Source of the DNA: Oscillospiraceae bacterium
Lineage (GTDB): Bacteria > Bacillota > Clostridia > Oscillospirales > Oscillospiraceae
NCBI GenBank assembly: GCA_017429835.1
Contig: JAFROD010000048.1
Location: 1-64,000, forward strand
Length of the DNA stretch: 64,000 nucleotides
Reading direction: 5' to 3'
Position numbers and translations under genes: made by a program. This document shows, piece by piece, positions 1 to 8,571 of this stretch (position 1 is the first letter of the stretch; the number at the start of each line of letters is the position of its first letter). The notes under the pieces are model-generated. The model was not told where the DNA came from. It was given only the letters and a program-made list of their open reading frames with translations, and made no database searches.

Positions 1-3000
1 GACTGCGTCGTAGTAGTACGCGCCGCTCTTGACGTCGACGAACGGATTGCTCGTCATGGTGTAGGACGGCTCGCCTGCCGCACGGTACAGGAATGCCACC
101 GCATGCTCACGCTTGCAGTAGGCGTTCGGCGCGAAGTGCGTTGCGTCGGTGCCCTTGGTGACGCCCTTTTCGACCGCCCAGAGAACTGCCTTGTAATAAT
201 AGTCGCTTTCCTTTACGTCCACGAAGGGATTGACCGTGAGAGTGGGAGCCGGCTCGCCCAATGCTCTCCACAGGAACGTCACGATCTGACCTCTCGTGCA
301 GGTGGCGTAGGGGCCGAAGTGCGTCGCGTCGAGGCCGTTCGTGACCTGCGGGGTGTGATAATACGCCCACAGGACCGCGTCGTAGAAATAGTCGGTCTTT
401 TGTACGTCCACGAACGGGTTGACAAGCTCGACGGGCTTGCTGGCCTTGATCTCGAGCTGCTGCGCAGCCTCGTCACCGAGCATGATCGCACCGTCCTTGA
501 TTACTGCGCCGACGGGCTTGACAATTTCGCAGTCGATCAGCGTAATGCCGTCCTTAAAGCCGACGACGCCGACGGTGCTCAATCTGGTGAATACGATGTT
601 GGAGTTCTTGATCACAAGCTTTTCCTTCTGATCAGAGCCGCGGATGGCGTTGCTGATCTCCATGTTGGCGTTTTCAATCGTCAGCGTGACCGCATTGCCG
701 CCGCCATTGAAATTGATGTCGCAGGCGCTTTGCGGAATCATCAGTTTGCCGGGGCCGGTGATGGTCGTATTGCCGCTCAAAGAAATGGAAATGTAGGCGC
801 CCGACAGGGTGGAATCCTTCGCGACCTTGATCGTCAGGCCGTCGATGTCGCTGCTGATGCCGTAATTTTCACCATGATCGTGCTCTGTGGTATGGAAAGA
901 ATAATCGCCGCTGATCGTCAGCGTCTTGCTTGCCTCGTCGAAAGCGAACACGCCGTTGCCCAGAATGTCGGCAGCGTTCTTGGAGGTCACCCACTCATGG
1001 TCGACCCACAGATCGTATTTCGTGACCGGAGCGGGCGTGCCCGGAACGATCACGACGCTCTTTGCGGTCGCGCCGCCGGAAACGATGTTGCCGCCTTCGA
1101 CCTTGCCGTCCGCGGGCGTTTCAATGCGGCAGTTATCGAGCGTGATGCTCTTGAAGCTGCCGATCGCCTGATTGCCGCCGCTCGCGCTGACGGTGGAGTT
1201 CTTAATGACGAGATCCGCCGTGGTGTTGCCGATGATGCCGAGGTAGCCGCCGGCCGCGTTGATATTCGCGTTGTCGATCGTCAGCGTGCCCGCAGTAACG
1301 TCGATGGCGGTGTTGCACTGTGCAGTAGAGAGCTTGCCGGAGCCGGTGATGGTCGCGCTCGCCTCAAAGCGGAGCGCGGTGCCGTCGACCTCGGAGGCGA
1401 GAACGGCGTCCTTGTCCATCTTGACGGTCAGGCCGTCGATCGCGCTGCGGATCGCGGGGCCTGCGCCGGTCTTGATATCGCCCTTGACTGTCAGCGTCTT
1501 GGTGGCGGGATCGTATACCGCCGCGCCGCCTGCGAGGGCGTCCTTGTTGAAGTCGGAAACCTGCTCGTTCTTGATCCACAGATCGTAAAGGGTCGAGGAG
1601 CCGAGACCGATCACGACGTTGAGCGCCTTGCTGCCGTCCGCCTTGACGATTGCGCCGTTTTCGATCTTGCCGCCCGCGGGATTGAGAATGCCGCAGGAGG
1701 TCAGCGTGATCTCGGTAAAGCCGACAATGCCTTCCTCCGTAGCATTGACCTTGACCTCGGACTCGGTGATCTCCAGCGTCGGCTTGCCGCTGTTGCCGGC
1801 GTAGATGCCGTATTTGGCGTTGACAGTCAGATCAACGTTCTTCAGAATGACGCGGGTCTTATACTCCGCTTCCTCGTTGAAGGCGTAAATGCCGAAGCCG
1901 CTGTCCGCCTTCAGGGTCAGCTTGCCGCTGCCCTCGAGAATGGTATGGCGGCGCAGACGGAGAACGGGATCGTTGCCGGAGGTGTTTTCCAGCGTGACGT
2001 CGTTCGCGATATTAATGTGCAGGTTGGAGACCCAGAGGTTATTGACCGCCGGAACACTTCCCTTGTAGTTGCCCTTGATCGTCAGCGTTCTGCTGTCGTC
2101 GTCATAGGAGAACGCGCCGTCGCCGAGGATATCGCTCGCGTTGCCCTTGGTGACCTCCTTGCCGCCGACCTTAAAGCCGTAGGTCGGCTCGATCAGGACG
2201 TGCAGCGCAAGATCGTGGGTCGCTTCGTCTCTGATTTCGCCGCTGCTGCTGTCAATGTAGCCCTTCTCCGGCACCGAGATCGCGCAGTTCTGGAGCTGGA
2301 TACCCTTGTAGAAGGAGCAGACGCCGCCCTTGTTGTTGTCGGCGTCGACCGTGGATTCGTTGATGAGGAGCGCCGCGGTGGTTTCGCCGGCGAGGCCGTA
2401 ATCGCCCTTGAGCACGAGGTCGCTGTACTCGATCGACAGCGTCTTCTTGACCGAGGTGGCGTCCATGTAGACGCAGGCGTTATTATTGTTCTTTACGATC
2501 AGCTTGAGGTTTGCGCCGTTGATGTTCAGATCGGCGTTGATCGACTCGATGACCGCCTCCGCGTTGCTCTGCAGAGTGATCTGGTTGTCGTCATAAGGGT
2601 CGGTCGTGACCGTCAGGCCGTCGATCCGGCTCTTAATGGTAGGTTCGTTGCCGGAGAACTTGTACGGATCCGAGCCGCTGGTCGCCTTCTTGACGGTCAG
2701 CGTGTTGGAGTAATCGTCATAGCTGAATCTGCCGTCGCCGAGGACGTCGGTCTTGTTCGTGCCGTCGACCTGCGTGCCGTCGATCCAGAGCTGATACTTC
2801 TCGCCGCGGAAGATCTTGATATGCGCGGCGACCATTCTGGACGAATCGAGGATGGCGTCGCCGTCATAGATGGCGTCTTCGGGCATGTCGACGTAGCAGC
2901 GGGTCAGCTTGATGCCGCCCTTAAAACCATCGACTGCCTTATGCGCGCCCTGTACGTTCAGGCTGGAATTGTTCACGTCCAGCATCACGCGGGTATCGCC

Positions 3001-3474
3001 CCAAAGGGCAGCTTCCTCGCTGTTGGTATAGCAGAACATGTCGCAGTTGTTGAAGCTGAGCGTCTTCGTGCCGCTGGTGCTTGCGCCCATAGAGACTGCG
3101 GCGCAGCCGGAAGCGTAGCACTCGATGTTCATGTGCGCGTCCTTGAAGGTCAGGGAAGCGCCTCTGGAGAAGACGACGTCGTTGCCGCTCGCTGTGATCT
3201 TGACGTTGGTGCCGCTGGACTTGATGGTCAGTCCGTCGATGCCGTTGTCGATCACGATGCCGCCGGCGTAGCTCGTGTCACCGGAGACGGTCAGCGTTTT
3301 GGTCGACGGATCAAATTTGAAATGACCGTCGCCGCGGATGTTGTCCTTGTTGGCGTCGGTGACCTCGATGCCGCAGATGATCAGATCGTAGCTTGCCGCA
3401 AAGACCGATATCACCGGCAGCAGAGACAGAACCAGTACGACCGCCAGAAGAATGGATAGAAGTCGCTTTTTCAT
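1..3474 (-). CDS. Secreted SLH-domain protein with five tandem repeats (3' end cut by window edge)
   Basis: This minus-strand frame is open from ATG 3474 to base 1, so the C-terminus lies outside the window. The start follows an AAAGGGAG ribosome binding site. The protein begins with a signal peptide (MKKRLLSILLAVVLVLSLLP). Then come about five repeats of roughly 150-200 residues, each opening with a motif like ILGDGxFxYDxxTxTLTVxG and followed by IDGLTI-type strands, which suggests a beta-rich carbohydrate-binding or adhesin-like region. From about residue 1010 there are three S-layer homology domains with motifs NPFVDV, YYYDAVLWA and FLWRA, the last one incomplete. SLH domains bind secondary cell-wall polymers, so the protein is probably held on the cell surface. 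The ligand of the repeats is unknown. A long plus-strand ORF over the same bases is an antisense shadow. Confidence 0.9.
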   Translation of the reverse strand, partial: MKKRLLSILLAVVLVLSLLPVISVFAASYDLIICGIEVTDANKDNIRGDGHFKFDPSTKTLTVSGDTSYAGGIVIDNGIDGLTIKSSGTNVKITASGNDVVFSRGASLTFKDAHMNIECYASGCAAVSMGASTSGTKTLSFNNCDMFCYTNSEEAALWGDTRVMLDVNNSSLNVQGAHKAVDGFKGGIKLTRCYVDMPEDAIYDGDAILDSSRMVAAHIKIFRGEKYQLWIDGTQVDGTNKTDVLGDGRFSYDDYSNTLTVKKATSGSDPYKFSGNEPTIKSRIDGLTVTTDPYDDNQITLQSNAEAVIESINADLNINGANLKLIVKNNNNACVYMDATSVKKTLSIEYSDLVLKGDYGLAGETTAALLINESTVDADNNKGGVCSFYKGIQLQNCAISVPEKGYIDSSSGEIRDEATHDLALHVLIEPTYGFKVGGKEVTKGNASDILGDGAFSYDDDSRTLTIKGNYKGSVPAVNNLWVSNLHINIANDVTLENTSGNDPVLRLRRHTILEGSGKLTLKADSGFGIYAFNEEAEYKTRVILKNVDLTVNAKYGIYAGNSGKPTLEITESEVKVNATEEGIVGFTEITLTSCGILNPAGGKIENGAIVKADGSKALNVVIGLGSSTLYDLWIKNEQVSDFNKDALAGGAAVYDPATKTLTVKGDIKTGAGPAIRSAIDGLTVKMDKDAVLASEVDGTALRFEASATITGSGKLSTAQCNTAIDVTAGTLTIDNANINAAGGYLGIIGNTTADLVIKNSTVSASGGNQAIGSFKSITLDNCRIETPADGKVEGGNIVSGGATAKSVVIVPGTPAPVTKYDLWVDHEWVTSKNAADILGNGVFAFDEASKTLTISGDYSFHTTEHDHGENYGISSDIDGLTIKVAKDSTLSGAYISISLSGNTTITGPGKLMIPQSACDINFNGGGNAVTLTIENANMEISNAIRGSDQKEKLVIKNSNIVFTRLSTVGVVGFKDGITLIDCEIVKPVGAVIKDGAIMLGDEAAQQLEIKASKPVELVNPFVDVQKTDYFYDAVLWAYYHTPQVTNGLDATHFGPYATCTRGQIVTFLWRALGEPAPTLTVNPFVDVKESDYYYKAVLWAVEKGVTKGTDATHFAPNAYCKREHAVAFLYRAAGEPSYTMTSNPFVDVKSGAYYYDAV

Positions 3475-3574
3475 TCGTTGGTTTCTCCCTTTCATATAAA
3501 TTTTATATCGTTACGCGGGAACGCCGTCCCGCAAAAAACGACGAACGGGAAAGAAAAGAAAGCTTTTTCAACTG

Positions 3575-3753
3575 CGTCATTGCGAGGCTCTGCAGGAGCC
3601 GTGGCAATTTGTCCGTATCGTTGTTGACGTTTTCATATCAGATGAACTGCCTGCCGATTTATTTCCGGCTGTCATGAGAATTGTTTATCGTACGGCAGAG
3701 ATGCCATTTCTGCGACGCACGGATTGCCACGTCGCTTCGCTCCTCGCAATGAC
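3575..3753. repeat. Inverted pair of REP-like dispersed repeats
   Basis: Two copies of a GTCATTGCGAGG...GTGGCAAT sequence lie in opposite orientation at about 3575-3614 and 3713-3753, downstream of the response regulator and upstream of the SLH gene. The right copy carries the palindromic centre GTCGCTTCGCTCC. This type of short palindromic intergenic repeat is common in gut Firmicutes. No gene is visible in this 340-bp gap. Confidence 0.7.
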
Positions 3754-3814
3754 ATAGTGGGAGCTTTTACGCCGATTTCCGCGCAATGACGCAGACAGTT
3801 TGCGCATGACGCCG

Positions 3815-4471
3815 TCAATTCTCCTTCCGCACGATGCTGCGACCGGAGACGATGCCGCAGGCGTTCGCGTGCACGACCAGCATCAGCCGGTTGGAGAAGC
3901 CGGTCTTCTCCAGCAGGTTCTTGATATGGAACTTGACGCCGTTGAGCGAGATGCCGAGCGCCTGCGCGATCTCCTCGTTGCTCTTGCCCTGCGTCAGCTC
4001 GCGCAGCACGTCGAGCTCGCGCTCGGTGAACTGCTCGCGGCTGGCGTTGCCGAGATTGAGCTGCGGCGTCTGCCCCGGGAAAACCGTCTTGCCCGCCATG
4101 ACCTCGTCCATCAGCTCCAGCAGGCTCGTTTCGGAATACTCCTTGTACCAGAAGCCGTCCACGCCAATCTCCTGCGCGCGCTTTTCCCAATCCGCCTCCG
4201 CCGTGGAGGTGACGAGGATAATGCTGATCTCAGGCTTTGCCTCCTTGATTTGCTGCGCCGCCGTCAAGCCGTCGATGCCCTCGCGCATCAGCACGTCGAG
4301 AATCAGCAGATCGACGTCGTTCTTCAGGCACCAATCCACCGTCTCCTGCGCCGTATGGAAGGACTTGACCAGCCGATAGCGCGCCGCCTGCCCGATATAG
4401 AGTTCAAAAAAGCTCCGCGATATGCGAAAATCATCCGCCACAACGACGGTATAGATTCGTTCGGAAGTCAT
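3815..4471 (-). CDS. LuxR/NarL-family response regulator
   Basis: This is a 218-residue regulator with an N-terminal receiver domain of about 125 residues. The predicted phospho-acceptor Asp sits in LLILDVLMREGIDGL, and the VTST motif and a Lys in WYKEY follow. The C-terminal LuxR-type helix-turn-helix is seen in FTERELDVLRELTQGKSNEEIAQALGIS, continuing to KFHIKNLLEKTG. It lies downstream of a histidine kinase and a 7TM membrane protein on the same strand and is their likely output. The start has a GGGGAG ribosome binding site. The promoters it controls are not visible, although a palindrome just upstream is a candidate. Confidence 0.93.
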   Translation of the reverse strand: MTSERIYTVVVADDFRISRSFFELYIGQAARYRLVKSFHTAQETVDWCLKNDVDLLILDVLMREGIDGLTAAQQIKEAKPEISIILVTSTAEADWEKRAQEIGVDGFWYKEYSETSLLELMDEVMAGKTVFPGQTPQLNLGNASREQFTERELDVLRELTQGKSNEEIAQALGISLNGVKFHIKNLLEKTGFSNRLMLVVHANACGIVSGRSIVRKEN

Positions 4472-4495
4472 GTTTTCTCCCCTTTTCGCAAAAAG

Positions 4496-4534
4496 CGCTA
4501 TGGTATACTTATACAGGAATAGTATACCATAGCG
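4496..4534. promoter_or_regulatory. 14-bp perfect inverted repeat between kinase and regulator
   Basis: CGCTATGGTATACT (4496-4509) is matched by its exact reverse complement AGTATACCATAGCG (4521-4534) with an 11-nt spacer. It sits 25 bp upstream of the response regulator start. There is no T-tract on the coding strand, which favours an operator or mRNA hairpin over a terminator. Confidence 0.6.
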
Positions 4535-4568
4535 ATAAATTATTTGTCGCTACCCGAAAGGATAGTTT

Positions 4569-5852
4569 TTATGCGCTTAACGTAATCGTGAAACGAGGCT
4601 GCGTCGCGAGCGTCATGTGGACGCCGTTTTGCTCCGCAGCGCGGCGCAGAGAGAGCAGACCGCCGCTTTCCGCGACGCCCGCTGCCGGCCCCGCCGTATC
4701 GTTTTCCAGCGTCATACGCCAGTCGTCGTCTTCACCGGAAAAGCGCACGGACAGGCGTTCGCCGCCGCTGTGTTTGATCGTGTTGGCAGCGCATTCGCGC
4801 AGCGCCTGCGCCGCAAGCGCACGAAGCTGCCCTTCCTCGGGCGGCAAGCCCTCGCAGGCAACGAGAACGCCGATGCCCTCCGCCGAAGACAGCGCGCGCT
4901 GCCATGGGTCGATCTCGTCCGGCGTTTCTGCCTCGCGCAGCAGCATTTCATTCGTGTTCCGCACCAGCGTCAGAAGCTGCGCCGCTTCCTCCTCAGACGG
5001 ATTCGACAGATACCGCGCCGTGCGCAGCAGGATATGCCCGACCTCGTCGTGCACCGTCGTGCGGGCGTGCAGCAGCTCCCGCGAGAAGAGCAGGTCGGAC
5101 GATTCGACGCGATAGGTCTTGATGCGGAGCTGGATATCCTTCAGGCGGCGATTGTTGGCGAGCAGCTCCTTCGTGATACGGTAGCGCTCGGTCACGTCCG
5201 TCGCGGTTATTTCCTTGTATTCCCGTCCGTCCGCATGGATCGTTTTGCAGGAAAAGAGCAGCGCTTCCCCGTCCTGATCCGCCAGCAGCAACTCGTCGCC
5301 CTGCGGCTCGCTTGCCGCGCTGATGGCGTCCATGAGGCGGTCGTAGCGATTCAGCGGCATGCCGGTCAGCTTCTGCGCAATCTGCGTCATTTTGAGGTTG
5401 GAAAGCAGGACCGTGCCCTCCGCGTCGGAAATGCAGACGCCCATCGGCAGAAGGTCCAGCATCTGCTTGACGGACCGCTCGGAGACGTGCGTGCGGCTGT
5501 GGCGCAGGCAGAAAGCGCTGAGGAGGGCGCACAGCGCGCCGTAGACCAGCTCGCCCAGCGCAATCATCAGCCACGGCAGGCGGTAAAGCGTCTTGACCAT
5601 TTCCGGCCAGTCGCGCGGTCGCGCGCCGTAAACGTCGTGCATATACAGCGCCAGGAAAATACCGTCCAGCAGGATACAGAACAGAACCGCACCGACGATC
5701 AGGAGAACGACTGCGCCCGTTACAGCCGCCCAGCCGCATCGGCACGAGACCGTCAAAACACACAGGTACAGCGCCCAAACAAGCAGCAGCAGAATGATAA
5801 CAAACAGGACATGCCCCACCCCTTGATTGGCGACTTGTTCAAACGTACTCAT
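4569..5852 (-). CDS. Membrane sensor histidine kinase
   Basis: This is a 427-residue kinase. The ATG at 5852 overlaps the stop of the upstream gene (ATGA) and has an AAGGAGG site, so it is preferred over the longer frame. Three or four transmembrane helices occupy about residues 12-120. A PAS-like segment follows (MLDLLPMGVCISDAEGTVL). The dimerisation/phospho-acceptor region contains HDEVGHILL, as in the ComP/NatK-like kinases. The ATPase region has an N-box (ECAANTIKHSGG) and a late GGLLSLRRAAEQNG motif, with a weak G1 box. It probably phosphorylates the adjacent LuxR-type regulator. The signal is unknown. Confidence 0.88.
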   Translation of the reverse strand: MSTFEQVANQGVGHVLFVIILLLLVWALYLCVLTVSCRCGWAAVTGAVVLLIVGAVLFCILLDGIFLALYMHDVYGARPRDWPEMVKTLYRLPWLMIALGELVYGALCALLSAFCLRHSRTHVSERSVKQMLDLLPMGVCISDAEGTVLLSNLKMTQIAQKLTGMPLNRYDRLMDAISAASEPQGDELLLADQDGEALLFSCKTIHADGREYKEITATDVTERYRITKELLANNRRLKDIQLRIKTYRVESSDLLFSRELLHARTTVHDEVGHILLRTARYLSNPSEEEAAQLLTLVRNTNEMLLREAETPDEIDPWQRALSSAEGIGVLVACEGLPPEEGQLRALAAQALRECAANTIKHSGGERLSVRFSGEDDDWRMTLENDTAGPAAGVAESGGLLSLRRAAEQNGVHMTLATQPRFTITLSA

Positions 5853-7552
5853 CGCTTCGTGCCTCCTTCCTCCGCAGGCGCGGCGATCCGAATCTGCCAC
5901 CCGTCCTCCGTCTGCGCAATCTGCGCGGGCAGCGGCGTTTCGGGCAGAGAATCCGGCGGCGCGCAGTCGATATGCAGGCGCAAGCCGCCGTCCAGCGATA
6001 CAAAGAGCAGCGACAGTCTTCCGATCAGCGGTTCGATCAAAAGCTCGAAGCTCTCCAGCAGCGCAAAGGCGGTGTCACGGTCGATCAGGTCGTCTTCCGC
6101 GGCAGAGCGTGCGACGGATGCGCGCACCCCGCAATAGCCCAGATAGCGGCAGGATTCCTCCAGCGCCAGCGCCAGTTCCCGCTGTTTCACGGTTTCGTCC
6201 GCCAGCAGGAGGTTGGTCGCGCGTTTGATATGGGCGTTGATCACGCCGACCCGCGCCATCACGTTGGAAAACGACGCGTCCTGCGGATCTGCCTCCGCCA
6301 GAAGCGCCGCGACGCGACGCTGCGCGGGATACATCCGTTCGGCGATCCGCGTATAGACGCGGTTGCGCGAATCGACCTGCGCCTTCTGCGCGCGCAGCTC
6401 GTTCTCGGCGGCGAGCAGCTCGTTTTCGGAGCCAAGCAGCTCGTTCGCCTCCTCCAGCCGATCGTTCATGCGGTGTAGCTCGCGCTCGTCCTCGATATAA
6501 AAGCCGCACGCCGCGCCGAGCCGCTGCCCGAGCATGCGGGTATCCTCGTCCAGTCGCACCGGTGCTTGCAGCGCCTCGGACAATTGCTCGCGCTGCGCGT
6601 CAACGTTGTCCGCCGTCGCGTATACCGGACGCAGATCCCGGTCGGTGATGACCGCCGGAAACTGCAAAGAAGCGAAGAAATCGCCGTAGCGCTCGTTGGA
6701 TGGAATCATGCGGTAGCGAATGCAAAGCTCGAAAATGCAGATGATGCAGAACACGGAAAGCTCCGCGACCGCGAACAGCGGTCTGCGGTTGGGCGTCACC
6801 ATCTGCAGCGCCAGACCGGACGCAGACAGCAGCAGCACGCCGAACGGCGCGAACGCCCTGACGTTCCGGCGGAGCTTCCACCGTGCGCGCGTCAGCGTCA
6901 CAAGACCGATCACGAAGGAGCTCGCCACCCACGCCCAATACAGGTAGTAGACCGGCCCGTACCGGTGCTTCGCGTCGTGCAGAAGCCACTCCCCGTCGAC
7001 CAGTTCCGGACGGTAGGCGAGCTGATGCAGATCGTTCGTCAGCACCAGCAGCGCCAGCAGCAGGGCCGGAAAGAACAGCCAGCGCTCGTCGAAGCGGCCG
7101 CGCTTTCCCTGCCGCCGGATGCGGAGCGCCGTCATCATGAACAGCGTCGTGCCGAGCATCAGCGGGATGTTATAAGCGTACCAGCAGTAGCGCTGCAGCG
7201 TTTCGTCGTAGTCTGCGATGCGGAACTTGACCGTCCGCAGCAGCAAAAACAGCAGCATGGACAGCGCGGCGGCAAGCACATAGGTTCGCTCCCGCGACGG
7301 CAGCAGCCGCCGCAGGCAGGACGCCGTCCACGCCAGCGCCAGTCCGAGATAGAGCAGGCTATGCAGCACGAACAGCGCCGTGTTTGCAAACGGCGTCCAG
7401 TCCGGATCGAGGGGGCTGCCCAGCGCCTGCAGAATCAGCAGGCTGAATTCTTTTTCGTAGGCGTGGATCACCGCGCCGAGCAGGAGCAGCAGAACGAATC
7501 CCACGATTCCGTACAGCCGTTTTCTGCCGTTGCCTGTACGTTCTTCTTTCAT
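5849..7552 (-). CDS. 7TM sensor protein, first gene of the signalling operon
   Basis: This is a 567-residue membrane protein with about eight hydrophobic helices in the first 245 residues. A PAS-like region follows (FPAVITDRDLRPVYAT), then a long coiled coil rich in EANELLGSENELLAAENEL, and a C-terminal domain of about 190 residues without a recognisable phospho-acceptor His or ATP-binding motifs. It resembles the 7TM-type histidine kinase N-terminus but looks catalytically degenerate, so it may act as a receptor subunit for the following kinase. Its stop overlaps the kinase start by 4 bp, indicating translational coupling. Confidence 0.8.
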   Translation of the reverse strand: MKEERTGNGRKRLYGIVGFVLLLLLGAVIHAYEKEFSLLILQALGSPLDPDWTPFANTALFVLHSLLYLGLALAWTASCLRRLLPSRERTYVLAAALSMLLFLLLRTVKFRIADYDETLQRYCWYAYNIPLMLGTTLFMMTALRIRRQGKRGRFDERWLFFPALLLALLVLTNDLHQLAYRPELVDGEWLLHDAKHRYGPVYYLYWAWVASSFVIGLVTLTRARWKLRRNVRAFAPFGVLLLSASGLALQMVTPNRRPLFAVAELSVFCIICIFELCIRYRMIPSNERYGDFFASLQFPAVITDRDLRPVYATADNVDAQREQLSEALQAPVRLDEDTRMLGQRLGAACGFYIEDERELHRMNDRLEEANELLGSENELLAAENELRAQKAQVDSRNRVYTRIAERMYPAQRRVAALLAEADPQDASFSNVMARVGVINAHIKRATNLLLADETVKQRELALALEESCRYLGYCGVRASVARSAAEDDLIDRDTAFALLESFELLIEPLIGRLSLLFVSLDGGLRLHIDCAPPDSLPETPLPAQIAQTEDGWQIRIAAPAEEGGTKR

Positions 7553-7634
7553 CGCAGCACCTTTCTTTCGTCAAAACATCACGCAGTTGTTTCTATACAA
7601 CATAATCAATCCAGTCTGCGCTTACTATAAATCC

Positions 7635-7663
7635 AATGTACAAAACCGCGGCAGTTCTGTCAA
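7635..7663 (-). promoter_or_regulatory. Promoter of the 7TM/kinase/regulator operon
   Basis: On the minus strand TTGACA (7663-7658) and TACATT (7640-7635) are separated by 17 bp. This lies about 80 bp upstream of the 7TM gene start. Confidence 0.65.
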
Positions 7664-7748
7664 TAGTTTTCTCTGCGCCGCTAATACAAACGCACGTTCT
7701 GTATTCGCTTTTCTCCTCCAGCGGTAATCAACGTTGACTCGTCCGCGT

Positions 7749-7804
7749 CTGAAAGAAAAAGAAAATATCCGAACCCGTCTTCGATCAGAAGAAGGTTCGG
7801 ATAT
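7749..7804 (-). terminator. Rho-independent terminator of the original tRNA-Leu locus
   Basis: ATATCCGAACC and GGTTCGGATAT form an 11-bp stem, followed on the minus strand by TTTTCTTTTTCTTTC. It lies just beyond the outermost copy of the tRNA-Leu 3' half and was probably the native terminator before the elements inserted. Confidence 0.75.
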
Positions 7805-7812
7805 CTTGCGTC

Positions 7813-7868
7813 TGGTGCGCGAGGCGGGACTTGAACCCGCACGTCCGGAGTGGACACTAGAACCTGAA
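7813..7868 (-). repeat. Left attachment site of element A (tRNA-Leu 3' half)
   Basis: These 56 bp are identical to 27679-27734 and differ by one base from the intact tRNA-Leu at 35389-35444. The repeat runs from the encoded CCA end to the anticodon loop. No tRNA 5' half follows it, as expected for the distal att site of an element integrated into a tRNA gene. Confidence 0.9.
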
Positions 7869-7977
7869 CGCGAAAAACCACGTATTTTTGCGTGCCGGGA
7901 AGTGTCGCAGAATGCCCGGAAATCCGCATAAAATCAGGGTTTTTCGCTCTCCGATGTGCAAACCGTTGAGGCGCCAA

Positions 7978-8222
7978 ATGATAACAAAAATGCACGAAAA
8001 GATGCGGTTTGTTATCATCTTGTTATCATCCCCCACTAGAACGGAGTTCCAAAAACAACCATTTGCAGCGGCTTACTCGCTATTTTACGCGACTTTCCGT
8101 TATCATTTTGTTATCACCCGGACACTAGAACGAAGTTCAACAATTTACCATTCGCAGCTGTCCACACACCGTTTCTTTACCTTTTTCGTTATCATATTTT
8201 TGCCACACGGACACTAGAATGA
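7978..8222. repeat. Imperfect ~88-bp direct repeats with arm-type and core-type motifs
   Basis: GTTATCAT or a one-base variant occurs at 8011, 8022, 8099, 8110 and 8188, with an inverted copy at 7978. Each block is followed by a copy of the att core end: CACTAGAAC (8034), GGACACTAGAAC (8120) and GGACACTAGAAT (8209). The blocks are spaced 88-89 bp. The same paired GTTATCAT motifs occur at the other end of the element. This fills the gap between attL and the first gene. Confidence 0.7.
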
Positions 8223-8261
8223 CGGACATTAGAATAAGCTTCAATGCAAGGAGGTTATATT

Positions 8262-8507
8262 ATGTGCAAGATCATAAAAAGTGAGTTTAATATGGACACA
8301 TGCTGCGTTGAGATCAGGTTTGCTGATAACAAAATGTTATCAATCGACTGCGAAGCCGTCGAGGACGTTTATGACATCGGCGTGTTTGAACGCTCAGAGC
8401 TGGACTGGCTGATCTACAACAATCCGTTGGAGTATGCCTACCACGTTCTCAACGGCAGCGTCCGCACATATCTCAAAGGCAACCACGAACACCGCTTGAT
8501 GGACTAG
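8262..8507 (+). CDS. Small conserved element protein (DUF6061-like)
   Basis: An 81-residue protein. The start at ATG 8262 follows AAGGAGG; an upstream in-frame codon at 8244 lacks a good site. The sequence (MCKIIKSEFNMDTCCVEIRF, then SELDWLIYNNPLEYAYHVLNG) resembles small proteins often found near the ends of integrative elements in Firmicutes. I recall these as DUF6061, but this could not be checked. There is no catalytic motif. It lies directly inside the left attachment region, so it may have an accessory role in element maintenance. Confidence 0.7.
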   Translation: MCKIIKSEFNMDTCCVEIRFADNKMLSIDCEAVEDVYDIGVFERSELDWLIYNNPLEYAYHVLNGSVRTYLKGNHEHRLMD

Positions 8508-8521
8508 TAAATACATAACCA

Positions 8522-8548
8522 GTGCCCGCCGACAAAATCGGCGGGCAC
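8522..8548. terminator. Hairpin after the small element gene
   Basis: GTGCCCGCCG and CGGCGGGCAC form a 10-bp stem with a 7-nt loop, 14 bp after the 8262-8507 stop. The T-tract is poor, so termination is likely but not certain. Confidence 0.55.
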
Positions 8549-8571
8549 ATTCATAACGCGCTCAGCATTTG

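Noticed and set aside
103-3459. 1118-residue plus-strand ORF
   Set aside because: Antisense shadow of the SLH protein gene. The minus frame has a signal peptide, repeats and SLH motifs; the plus frame has no domains and no ribosome binding site.
4617-6137. 506-residue plus-strand ORF opposite the histidine kinase
   Set aside because: Antisense to a well-supported kinase gene, with no recognisable domain or start signal.
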